NCBI GenBank assembly: GCA_017853815.1
Contig: JAFMIT010000048.1
Span: 1-11,365 of the forward strand
DNA length: 11,365 nt
Direction: 5' to 3'
From: Actinomycetota bacterium
GTDB lineage: Bacteria > Actinomycetota > Actinomycetes > S36-B12 > UBA5976
The translations under genes were made by a program, and so were the position numbers. This document shows, piece after piece, positions 1 to 5,603 of this stretch; positions within the stretch are counted from its first letter, which is position 1, and each line of letters starts with the position of its first letter. The notes below the pieces were generated by a model. That model was given only the letters and a program-made list of their open reading frames with translations, ran no database searches and was not told the origin of the DNA.

Positions 1-939
1 CCCAAGCACGTTTTGAAGCCACAGCGGCAGTGCAAAGAGAAGACCAAATTCTCCTAGACTGACAATTGCCGCGGCAATATTGCCATTGCGAAACGAAGCA
101 ATTCGGAACAGCGAAAGATCGAGAAGTGCTGTCTTGCCCGCACGATTCAAGTTCAGTTCATAGCGCCAGAAGACGAGGAGTGACATAGCACCGAGAGCAA
201 AAAACACCGGAATCGGCGAAATCGAATCCCATTGACGGCCCAGGAAAGATTCATCGGTGATGCTGTTCCACCAGCCGTACGTGCGTCCCTCGATTAGCCC
301 CACGACAACCGAACCAATTCCCACGATTGACAGCAAGGCACCGACGAAATCGGGGCGTGAGACCTCTTCGTCTGACTTTGATTCGATGACATAAATCAAC
401 GTGCCTACTGCCACCATCAATCCGAGTGGAAGGTTGATGCCGAATGCCCAGCGCCACGACAGGTTGGACGTGAGCCAGCCGCCGAGAAGCGGCCCGAGGG
501 CTGCGGTGCCACCGATGGTCGAACCCCACACGGCGAAGGCAATACCGCGTTCGCGTCCTTGAAAATTCGCGTTGAGGAGCGACAAGCTCGTTGGCAGCAT
601 CATCGCGCCACCGAAGCCCTGCACCAACCGCGCGAGAATCAAGAACTCACCGGACGTGGCCGTCGCGGCAATGAGGCTCGAAGCAACAAAGATCGTCACA
701 CCTGTGACGAAGATTTTCCGCCGCCCATAGACGTCGGCGAGTCGCCCAAAGACCAACAACAAGGCGGCGAACACCAAGGTGTAGGTCTCCTGAATCCACT
801 GAGCTTGGCTGGAGGTGATCTTCAGGTCTTCGATGATGCTTGGTACCGCGACATTCACAATCGTGGCATCCACAATGATGAGTGAAACGCCAAGCGATAA
901 GAAAAAGAGGCCGAACCAGCGAGCTTTGGTAGAGGTCAT
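1..939 (-). CDS. DHA2-family MFS drug exporter (EmrB/QacA type), 3' end cut by window edge
   Basis: A proton-driven inner-membrane exporter of the 14-helix DHA2 branch of the major facilitator superfamily; the substrate cannot be read from sequence. The 313 visible residues run in frame to base 1 without a stop, so the C-terminal third is missing. Family marks: motif D1 (DATIVNVAVPSI, residues 24-35), motif A (GRLADVYGRRK, 65-75), antiporter motif C (GGTAALGPLLGGW, 143-155) and the DHA2 signature SWRWAFGINLPLG (161-173). Hydrophobic helices can be followed at about 10-31, 50-66, 76-95, 98-120, 132-155, 165-185 and 198-215. The start is the ATG at 939: there is no Shine-Dalgarno site, but TAGCCT lies 8 nt upstream, which suggests a leaderless mRNA. 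It is divergent from the flavoenzyme gene at 1090, and a TetR-type palindrome lies between them, so ligand-induced derepression is plausible. The family call is firm; drug resistance as the role is inference. Confidence 0.93.
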   Translation of the reverse strand, partial: MTSTKARWFGLFFLSLGVSLIIVDATIVNVAVPSIIEDLKITSSQAQWIQETYTLVFAALLLVFGRLADVYGRRKIFVTGVTIFVASSLIAATATSGEFLILARLVQGFGGAMMLPTSLSLLNANFQGRERGIAFAVWGSTIGGTAALGPLLGGWLTSNLSWRWAFGINLPLGLMVAVGTLIYVIESKSDEEVSRPDFVGALLSIVGIGSVVVGLIEGRTYGWWNSITDESFLGRQWDSISPIPVFFALGAMSLLVFWRYELNLNRAGKTALLDLSLFRIASFRNGNIAAAIVSLGEFGLLFALPLWLQNVLG

Positions 940-947
940 AGTGGTTG

Positions 948-953
948 AGGCTA
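948..953 (-). promoter_or_regulatory. Candidate -10 box of the DHA2 exporter gene (leaderless)
   Basis: TAGCCT on the minus strand ends 8 nt before the ATG at 939. This puts the likely transcription start at or next to the start codon. No good -35 box is visible at 16-18 bp and no Shine-Dalgarno site precedes the ATG. Confidence 0.4.
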
Positions 954-1044
954 GACCTTCGTTACGAAATCGGCGCGAAATTGAACAACGCGCTTTTGAG
1001 CGATTCGCGGTTACTTCTTGGTTGTGCTTTATGCTCAGCCCACT

Positions 1045-1070
1045 CGTAACCTACGGTAGCGTAAGTTACG
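1045..1070. promoter_or_regulatory. TetR-type operator palindrome in the divergent control region
   Basis: A 26-bp inverted repeat with no spacer. The left half is CGTAACCTACGGT (1045-1057); the right half read on the other strand is CGTAACTTACGCT, so 11 of 13 positions match. The GTAAC...TACG...CGTA...GTTAC pattern is like operators of actinobacterial TetR-family repressors that sense acyl-CoAs or hydrophobic drugs. It ends 6 nt before the AGGAGG ribosome binding site of the gene at 1090, so a bound dimer would block that gene's promoter. It lies about 95 bp upstream of the exporter's predicted start on the other strand. No TetR gene is in the window, so the regulator is unknown. Confidence 0.7.
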
Positions 1071-1075
1071 CCGAC

Positions 1076-1081
1076 AGGAGG
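1076..1081 (+). promoter_or_regulatory. Strong ribosome binding site of the flavoenzyme gene
   Basis: A perfect AGGAGG lies 8 nt before the ATG at 1090. It fixes that start and contrasts with most other gene starts in the window, which have no Shine-Dalgarno site. It implies a transcript with a 5' leader, so the promoter should lie upstream of or inside the palindrome. Confidence 0.8.
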
Positions 1082-1089
1082 CCCCGCGG

Positions 1090-2538
1090 ATGAGTCCGAC
1101 CCCATTCACGCCAAAGCTGCCCACGATTATTCAGGGCGGTATGGGTGTTGCTGTGTCGTCGTGGCACCTCGCTCGCGAAGTCTCCATGGCCGGTGAACTC
1201 GGTGTGGTGTCAGGCACCGCACTCGATGTCGTTCTCGCGCGCAAACTTCAAGATGGCGACTTGGATGGCAATTGCCGCCGCGCCCTCGCCGCTTTTCCAC
1301 TTCCCGAGGTAGCCGATCATGTCCTCGAGCGCTACTACATCGAAGGCGGCAAAGAAGCCTCTAAGCCTTACCGCCCCACACCAACGCTGGGTTTGAAACA
1401 AAATCTGGCGGCCCAAGAGCTTGCAGTCGCGGGAAACTTCGTTGAGGTGTGGCTCGCCAAAGAAGGTCACGACGGCATCGTCGGAATTAACTTCCTTGAA
1501 AAAATCCAAATGGCAACACCTGCCGCGGCCTACGGTGCCATGCTCGCAGATGTCGATTACGTGCTGATGGGTGCTGGCATTCCAGCCGAAATTCCTGCGA
1601 TGCTCAACGATTTTGCGATTCACCAAGAATCTGGCGTCGGTGTCGATGTTGCCGACGGCACCATCAAGTACCGCCAAACGTTCGATCCACAGCTCATCGA
1701 AGGCGACACGTTGCCACCGCTGAAGCGCCCGTTCTTCCTTGCAATTGTGTCTTCCCACATCCTCGCGGCATTCCTCTTTAAGACTGAGGCAACTCGGCCA
1801 GACGGTTTTGTCATCGAAGGCATTCCGGCCGGCGGTCACAACACTCCCCCACGTGGCAAGATGCAACTCAACGAGCGTGGTGAGCCGATTTATGGTCCAC
1901 GCGATGTGTGTGACTTCGACAAACTTGGCGAACTCGGTTTGCCGTTCTGGCTCGCAGGCGGCTGCTCGACACCAGAACAGGTTCAGGATGCCTTAAAGAC
2001 TGGTGCGCGCGGTGTTCAGATCGGCACGCTCTTCGCTCTTTGCAATGACTCGGGTTTGATTCCGCACGTTCGCAATTCGCTTCATTCGAAGCTTGCCGAC
2101 GGCACCCTCGACGTGAAAACAGATGCACTCGCTTCTCCAACTGGCTTCCCGTTTAAAGTCGCACAACTCGAAGACACGATTTCTAACGAAGAGGTCTACC
2201 AAGCACGCGAGCGTCTATGCGATCTCGGATATTTGCGCACTCCGTACGAACGCAGTCCCGGGCAGGTTGGCTACCGCTGTGCCAGCGAACCCGTCGATAT
2301 TTACGTCCGCAAAGGTGGAGACATCGAAGCGACTGTGGGCCGCAAGTGTCTGTGCAACGGTCTGATGTCGTCGATTGGTCTCGGCCAGACGCGTCCGGAC
2401 GGTTACCACGAAGCCGCACTCTCGACTCTCGGATCAGATCTCACGGGATCGCGCGTCATGCTCTCCCGCCATCCTGAAGGCTGGACCGCACACCAAGCGA
2501 TTGATTTCGTGCTCGGCCGCTCCGGCGCATCCGCCTAA
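1090..2538 (+). CDS. Long-form nitronate monooxygenase / NPD-family FMN oxidoreductase
   Basis: A TIM-barrel flavoprotein of the nitronate monooxygenase (2-nitropropane dioxygenase)/FabK/PfaD superfamily. Members oxidise nitronates or act as enoyl reductases with FMN; the substrate here is unknown. Seen: the N-terminal NPD signature IIQGGMGVAVSSWHLA (residues 13-28), the glycine-rich GIPAGGHNTPPRG (244-256), where short members carry the GGH motif, and the FMN phosphate-binding GARGVQIGTLFALC (305-318). At 482 aa it is well above the 310-360 aa of classical bacterial enzymes. The extra C-terminal part (about 340-482) has four cysteines (C377, C397, C420, C422) in ERLCDLGYL, YRCASEP and GRKCLCNGL, a possible metal or Fe-S site. 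This longer form is known to me from actinobacterial genomes but not as a characterised enzyme. The start is set by AGGAGG. It is probably controlled by the palindrome at 1045-1070 and possibly co-regulated with the divergent exporter. Confidence 0.88.
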   Translation: MSPTPFTPKLPTIIQGGMGVAVSSWHLAREVSMAGELGVVSGTALDVVLARKLQDGDLDGNCRRALAAFPLPEVADHVLERYYIEGGKEASKPYRPTPTLGLKQNLAAQELAVAGNFVEVWLAKEGHDGIVGINFLEKIQMATPAAAYGAMLADVDYVLMGAGIPAEIPAMLNDFAIHQESGVGVDVADGTIKYRQTFDPQLIEGDTLPPLKRPFFLAIVSSHILAAFLFKTEATRPDGFVIEGIPAGGHNTPPRGKMQLNERGEPIYGPRDVCDFDKLGELGLPFWLAGGCSTPEQVQDALKTGARGVQIGTLFALCNDSGLIPHVRNSLHSKLADGTLDVKTDALASPTGFPFKVAQLEDTISNEEVYQARERLCDLGYLRTPYERSPGQVGYRCASEPVDIYVRKGGDIEATVGRKCLCNGLMSSIGLGQTRPDGYHEAALSTLGSDLTGSRVMLSRHPEGWTAHQAIDFVLGRSGASA

Positions 2539-2561
2539 AACGGCTGGCACCTCTCATTCTT

Positions 2562-2567
2562 TAGGCT
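2562..2567 (+). promoter_or_regulatory. Candidate -10 box for the 2574 gene (leaderless)
   Basis: TAGGCT is followed by exactly 6 nt (GCGCAC) and then the ATG at 2574, which puts the transcription start on the start codon. No Shine-Dalgarno site is present. The box overlaps the right arm of a GCCTAAA/TTTAGGC inverted repeat (2533-2539 and 2560-2566). Confidence 0.5.
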
Positions 2568-2573
2568 GCGCAC

Positions 2574-3170
2574 ATGGAGTACTACCTCATCGCGGCACTT
2601 GCGATTCTTGGAGCGAGCCTGCTGCCAGCGTTTGCACCACCTGCGTGGAGCATCCTGACGTACTTCGTGCTCTCAAAAAATCTCGCCGCCGTGCCACTGA
2701 TCCTCATCGGTGTGTTGATGGCTGGCCTGGGTCGCTTCGCGCTAGCACATGCATCACGAGCGTTAGCGCCGCGACTGCCTGCTACGTACACAAAGAACCT
2801 TGAGAATCTCGGTAGCCAGCTTGAGTATCACCGGGAAAAACGCTGGGCGACGTACGGCCTGTTTTTTCTGTCCCCGCTGTCATCATCTCAACTCTTCGAG
2901 GCCGCGGGTTTTGCCAAGTACATCAATCTCACGCGCGTGACAATTGCGTTTATGTGCGGTCGAGTCATCACCTACTCTGCATACGTTCTTGGTGCGGACC
3001 ATTACTCAGGAACGGATTTCGAACGCACCATCATCAAGTCGATGGCCTCTCCTCAGGCAGTTATCACTCAAGCCATCATGATTGCGGGTCTGGTATGGCT
3101 TGGGCGCATCACCTGGCGGCAACACACCATGACTCAAAATCCCACCGCCGAAGATCCGTCGCGTGCCTGA
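2574..3170 (+). CDS. Small integral membrane protein, possible VTT/DedA-like fold
   Basis: A 198-aa membrane protein I cannot name. Hydrophobic segments lie at about 2-18, 24-56 (two helices), 92-112, 120-140 and 162-178, followed by a polar tail. Features recalling VTT/DedA (SNARE-associated) proteins are the early FAPPAW (20-25) before the second helix, the conserved-looking FFLSPLSSSQLFEAAGF (97-113) and the GR at 129-130 in the next helix. The basic loop between helices (57-92) is probably cytoplasmic. VTT proteins act in lipid scrambling or membrane homeostasis, but the assignment here is inference from pattern only. The ATG start is supported by the -10 box 6 nt upstream. Its end overlaps the next gene by 8 nt, which indicates translational coupling to the LysE-type exporter and possibly related work in the membrane. 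Confidence 0.72.
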   Translation: MEYYLIAALAILGASLLPAFAPPAWSILTYFVLSKNLAAVPLILIGVLMAGLGRFALAHASRALAPRLPATYTKNLENLGSQLEYHREKRWATYGLFFLSPLSSSQLFEAAGFAKYINLTRVTIAFMCGRVITYSAYVLGADHYSGTDFERTIIKSMASPQAVITQAIMIAGLVWLGRITWRQHTMTQNPTAEDPSRA

Positions 3171-3792
3171 ACTACTCGCGTCGGTGCCAGCGTATGCCTT
3201 GGCAACCTTTCTGATCGTCATCGTCCCAGGCCAAGGTATGGCCATGGTGCTCAAGCAAGCACTGATCAGTGGAAAGAATCACGCATTCGCTTCCGTCCTT
3301 GGTAACAGCACTGGCCTACTGATTTGGGGTGCAACGTCAGCCATCGGACTATCGGCTATTTTCGCGAGTTCGGACACCGCTTACGCGATTCTCAAGTACA
3401 CGGGCGTGGCCTATCTCTTCTATGTCGGAACCACCACTGCGATAAGCGCAGTCAAAGGTAACGGCACGTTCACTTCAACCGATGGCATTCGCGAAACGTC
3501 CTTGGTGAGTTCGTACCGACTCGGTCTTCTGACAAATCTGACAAACGTCAAAGCTGCCGTGTATGCAGTCGCGTTCACACCACAGTTTGTCCCGCAAACA
3601 TTCTCACTCGGATGGGGCGTGTTTCTTCTGGTGTGCCTTTGGGCTGTCATATCGACAGCTACCTACTCCGTCATCATCAGCGCCGTGATGAGAGTGAGTC
3701 ATCTGCTGCAGTCTGACAGTGCACGCAAGAAATTATCGTGGGTGTCCGCCATTGGTATTTATCTGCTCGGTCTCGGCATTCTTCTGTCGTGA
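3163..3792 (+). CDS. LysE/RhtB-family amino-acid or small-metabolite exporter
   Basis: A 209-aa inner-membrane efflux protein of the LysE/RhtB (translocator) family, which exports amino acids, homoserine lactones or related small metabolites. The family's N-terminal signature is clear: VPGQGMAMVLKQAL (21-34) followed by GKNHAFASVLGNSTGLLIWG (37-56), like the PGP...G...G...GxxxG core of LysE/RhtB. About six hydrophobic segments (4-24, 43-66, 72-92, 124-142, 148-175, 190-208) and the length fit the family. The start is GTG at 3163, inside the end of the upstream gene (8-nt overlap) with no clear Shine-Dalgarno site, so expression should depend on translation of the upstream gene. The gene converges with the 44-aa ORF on the other strand; only 28 nt separate the two stops and no strong terminator is visible between them. 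The substrate cannot be predicted. Confidence 0.9.
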   Translation: MPELLASVPAYALATFLIVIVPGQGMAMVLKQALISGKNHAFASVLGNSTGLLIWGATSAIGLSAIFASSDTAYAILKYTGVAYLFYVGTTTAISAVKGNGTFTSTDGIRETSLVSSYRLGLLTNLTNVKAAVYAVAFTPQFVPQTFSLGWGVFLLVCLWAVISTATYSVIISAVMRVSHLLQSDSARKKLSWVSAIGIYLLGLGILLS

Positions 3793-3820
3793 TGTGTGAG
3801 AGGAATACCGTCCTCAAAAG

Positions 3821-3955
3821 TCACTGATGTGGTTCGGTGGCTTCCCGAATCTGCTTGACCAGGGCCAGAATTTCTTCTCGGCTCATTTCCGACAGCTTCT
3901 TGTCTTGCGCAAGCGGCGTCAAGACCACTTCCTGCTTCTTCTGCTGCTCTGTCAC
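3821..3955 (-). CDS. Small hydrophilic ORF of 44 aa downstream of the HAD gene
   Basis: A short reading frame beginning GTG-ACA-GAG and ending TGA. The product starts MTEQQKKQEVVLTPLAQDKK and ends REATEPHQ. It is rich in charged residues and Gln, has no cysteine or membrane segment, and residues 20-39 should form an amphipathic helix (LSEMSREEILALVKQIREA). GGGAGG lies 5 nt before the GTG, a good ribosome binding site and one of only two in this window. It starts 38 nt after the stop of the HAD phosphatase gene on the same strand, so co-transcription is likely. I recognise no family. The codons look normal for the window. It may be a small regulatory or adaptor-like protein, or a lineage-specific conserved protein; a chance ORF is the alternative. 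Confidence 0.5.
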   Translation of the reverse strand: MTEQQKKQEVVLTPLAQDKKLSEMSREEILALVKQIREATEPHQ

Positions 3956-3960
3956 CAGCG

Positions 3961-3966
3961 CCTCCC
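3961..3966 (-). promoter_or_regulatory. Ribosome binding site of the 44-aa ORF
   Basis: GGGAGG on the minus strand lies 5 nt before the GTG at 3955. It is the main evidence that the short ORF is translated. Confidence 0.5.
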
Positions 3967-3993
3967 GTTTCAATGTGTGTTTCAGAACCAATA

Positions 3994-4842
3994 TTAAGAA
4001 GAGCGGAGGTGCTCCAGCGCTGCTGCCACAACTGCTGCCACGCCACCATGATCGTTAGATGGAACAATCATGTCCGCCACATCCTGAACGGCCGGATGTG
4101 CATTCGCGACTGCGAAGGAGAACCCAGCCCAATCCAGCATTTCAACATCGTTATGCAAATCGCCGACCGCAAACACATGATCTTGCGAGATTCCCATCGA
4201 CTCCGCAATCTCCGATACGCCAGTGGCTTTGGAGATTCCCTTGTGACACATGTCCACGAAAGTCTTTTCGGAATTGATGCGCACAGTAGTGACGAGATCG
4301 TCGACCAACTCAACGATGGACGAAAAGTGGTTGCCGTCCTGTCCGTCACGATTAAGGAATGCACACATTTTCACAATCGTCGGATCACTCAGGACTTCAT
4401 CAATCGATGCCACCTGGCGAGCACCCTCGAGAGCCCACGCCCACGGTGCTTCGAAACCCTCTTCGAACACCAATCCGTACTGCCCCTGAACAACTGGGCC
4501 CACGGTCACTCGGTCAACTAAGAACGCAACATCAGGAAAAGCTGTGCGCAAGCGGTTAACCACTTCATTTTTCGTCGCAAGATCAAGCGGATGTGTAGAG
4601 ACAACTGATGGCGATGACAAATCCACGATGGCGGTTCCATCACAACAGACAGCAAACCATCGATGGCCGATGATGTCTGCGATAGGAACAACATCAAGCG
4701 GTGCGCGGCCAGTCGCTAGTACAACTGGAATTCCAGCAGCTAGAGCCTGATGAATTGCCAACACTGCATCCGGGTGCGGCTCATGCGAGCCAGTCATTAA
4801 CAAAGTGCCATCAAGGTCGGTAGCAATCAGCGGCATCGGCAT
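3994..4842 (-). CDS. Cof-type HAD-IIB hydrolase (sugar-phosphate phosphatase family)
   Basis: A cytoplasmic, Mg2+-dependent phosphatase of the haloacid dehalogenase superfamily, Cof/HAD-IIB subgroup, whose members dephosphorylate sugar phosphates, flavin precursors or pyridoxal phosphate. All four HAD motifs are present (numbered from the ATG at 4842): motif I DLDGTL (9-14, nucleophile D9, acid D11), motif II with the ATGR threonine (T44), motif III lysine in GISKATGV (K205), and motif IV GDLHND (227-232, metal-binding D228 and D232). The C2 cap lies between motifs II and III. The length (282 aa) is usual. Start choice: the reading frame allows TTG 4860, ATG 4842 and ATG 4836. None has a Shine-Dalgarno site; family N-termini begin a few residues before DLDGT, which favours 4842 or 4836, and a weak CACACT box lies 6 nt before 4842. 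The gene is divergent from the 'LigA'-type gene. The substrate is unknown. Confidence 0.92.
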   Translation of the reverse strand: MPMPLIATDLDGTLLMTGSHEPHPDAVLAIHQALAAGIPVVLATGRAPLDVVPIADIIGHRWFAVCCDGTAIVDLSSPSVVSTHPLDLATKNEVVNRLRTAFPDVAFLVDRVTVGPVVQGQYGLVFEEGFEAPWAWALEGARQVASIDEVLSDPTIVKMCAFLNRDGQDGNHFSSIVELVDDLVTTVRINSEKTFVDMCHKGISKATGVSEIAESMGISQDHVFAVGDLHNDVEMLDWAGFSFAVANAHPAVQDVADMIVPSNDHGGVAAVVAAALEHLRSS

Positions 4843-4900
4843 TCGGCGAGTGTGCCACAAGGGTCGGACAAACCGATTTTGAACCCAACCAAATCCCAGA

Positions 4901-4916
4901 AAAAGTCAGGACTTTT
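4901..4916. repeat. Short perfect palindrome in the 4843-4957 divergent gap
   Basis: AAAAGTC (4901-4907), two bases, then GACTTTT (4910-4916): 7-bp perfect arms. It lies between two divergent genes and 30 nt before the -10 box of the 4958 gene, so it may be an operator. A similar word (CAAAAGTCCCGATTTTC, 8482-8498) sits at the end of glnE. The function is unknown. Confidence 0.35.
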
Positions 4917-4945
4917 GACTCAGGTCATTCCACTAGGCGGAAAAG

Positions 4946-4951
4946 TACCTT
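4946..4951 (+). promoter_or_regulatory. Candidate -10 box for the 4958 gene (leaderless)
   Basis: TACCTT is followed by 6 nt (TCAGAC) and the ATG at 4958, with no Shine-Dalgarno site. A TTGACT hexamer is at 4915-4920, but the 25-bp spacer is too long for an ordinary -35 box. Confidence 0.5.
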
Positions 4952-4957
4952 TCAGAC

Positions 4958-5533
4958 ATGAACAGAAAAACCCTTGACTCACTCGTTAGTTACATTGGTC
5001 TCGCCTTAGCAGCCGTTTTGGTTGTTGCAGGCGGTTTGGCATATTGGGGTTACTCATTTGCCAGCTCTGCTATCACAGCACAACTCGAAGAGCAGCGCAT
5101 CACGTTCCCTGAGGGAGATTTCCTCCCAGTCGCAAACAAAGACGGCTTCACTGCCGAAGACGCAGCCGCTATCGCCAAGTACGCCGGTCAACAGTTGACC
5201 ACTGGCGACCAAGCGAAGGCTTACGCCGATCATTACATCAAAGTTCATATGAACTCGATGGCCGGCGGCAAGACCTACGGCGAAGTCAGCGGTGAATACC
5301 GTGCAGCACTTGCGGCAGATCCCACCTCAGAAGAAACAGCAAATCTCGGCCAGCTTCGGATGACCTTGTTCATGGGCGACACTCTTCGCGGATTGCTACT
5401 TAATGCCTATGCATTCGGAGTCGTCGGAACAATCGCCTACTACGCAAGCATCGCAAGTTTTGCGGGAGCAGTCGTCTTGCTTCTTCTCGCGCTCCTTGGC
5501 TTCCGCCACGCGAAAGCAGCAGCAGCCGAATAA
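4958..5533 (+). CDS. Actinobacterial two-helix membrane protein, often mislabelled 'LigA'
   Basis: A 191-aa membrane protein with helices at about 12-34 and 148-183 flanking an extracytoplasmic domain of about 110 residues; both ends are cytoplasmic (basic MNRK at the start, RHAK near the end). It matches an actinobacterial family I recognise by the MNRKTLD N-terminus, the GGLAYWGYSFA segment after the first helix, QLEEQRITFPEGD (42-54), KYAGQQLTTGDQAKAYADHYI (75-95), the GGKTYGEVS block and LRGLLLNAYAF (143-153). Databases often call this family 'aromatic ring-opening dioxygenase LigA'. Nothing here supports that: there is no dioxygenase fold and no metal-ligand pattern, and the length fits a transmembrane protein. 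The true function is unknown, probably at the cell envelope. It is a single-gene unit: leaderless promoter in front, strong intrinsic terminator at 5550-5588 behind. It is divergent from the HAD gene. Confidence 0.85.
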   Translation: MNRKTLDSLVSYIGLALAAVLVVAGGLAYWGYSFASSAITAQLEEQRITFPEGDFLPVANKDGFTAEDAAAIAKYAGQQLTTGDQAKAYADHYIKVHMNSMAGGKTYGEVSGEYRAALAADPTSEETANLGQLRMTLFMGDTLRGLLLNAYAFGVVGTIAYYASIASFAGAVVLLLLALLGFRHAKAAAAE

Positions 5534-5549
5534 TCGTTTGTCCCTAGCA

Positions 5550-5588
5550 GTAGGAGCGGCACCCATCGCGGTGTCGCTCCTACTTTTT
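5550..5588 (+). terminator. Intrinsic terminator of the 4958 gene
   Basis: Arms GTAGGAGCGGCACC (5550-5563) and GGTGTCGCTCCTAC (5570-5583) pair over 14 positions (one as G-U), with a 6-nt loop and then TTTTT (5584-5588). The hairpin begins 16 nt after the stop codon at 5531-5533. It separates this gene from the MFS gene behind it and argues against any MFS start upstream of about 5590. Confidence 0.9.
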
Positions 5589-5589
5589 G

Positions 5590-5595
5590 TATTCT
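5590..5595 (+). promoter_or_regulatory. Candidate -10 box for the MFS permease (leaderless)
   Basis: TATTCT begins two bases after the terminator T-run and ends 8 nt before the ATG at 5604. No Shine-Dalgarno site precedes that ATG. The -35 position would fall in the terminator stem, so the two elements are packed together. Confidence 0.45.
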
Positions 5596-5603
5596 TCGCT
5601 CAC

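Noticed and set aside
1210..1866. A 218-codon open frame on the minus strand inside the flavoenzyme gene
   Set aside because: Its product has no recognisable motif, and the plus-strand frame is a clear NPD-family protein. It is a shadow of codon usage.
2533..2566. Inverted repeat GCCTAAA/TTTAGGC as a terminator of the flavoenzyme gene
   Set aside because: The loop is 20 nt, the arms are only 7 bp, no T-run follows, and the right arm overlaps the -10 box of the next gene.
3800..3815. GAGGA/TCCTC hairpin between the convergent LysE gene and the 44-aa ORF as a shared terminator
   Set aside because: The stem is only 5 bp and there is no T-run on either strand, so it is too weak to call.
4907..4925. 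DosR/DevR-like box (GGGACT-WWA-GTCCC type) near 4910 and a half site at 8482
   Set aside because: The first has only about 12 of 20 consensus matches and the second only one half site; neither gene context suggests a dormancy regulon.
4958..5533. LigA aromatic ring-opening dioxygenase
   Set aside because: The sequence is a two-helix membrane protein with no oxygenase features; the name is a common database error for this family.
5403..5603. Upstream extension of the MFS permease to ATG 5403
   Set aside because: It overlaps the previous gene by 131 nt and reads through a strong terminator hairpin, and the extra residues have no transporter character.
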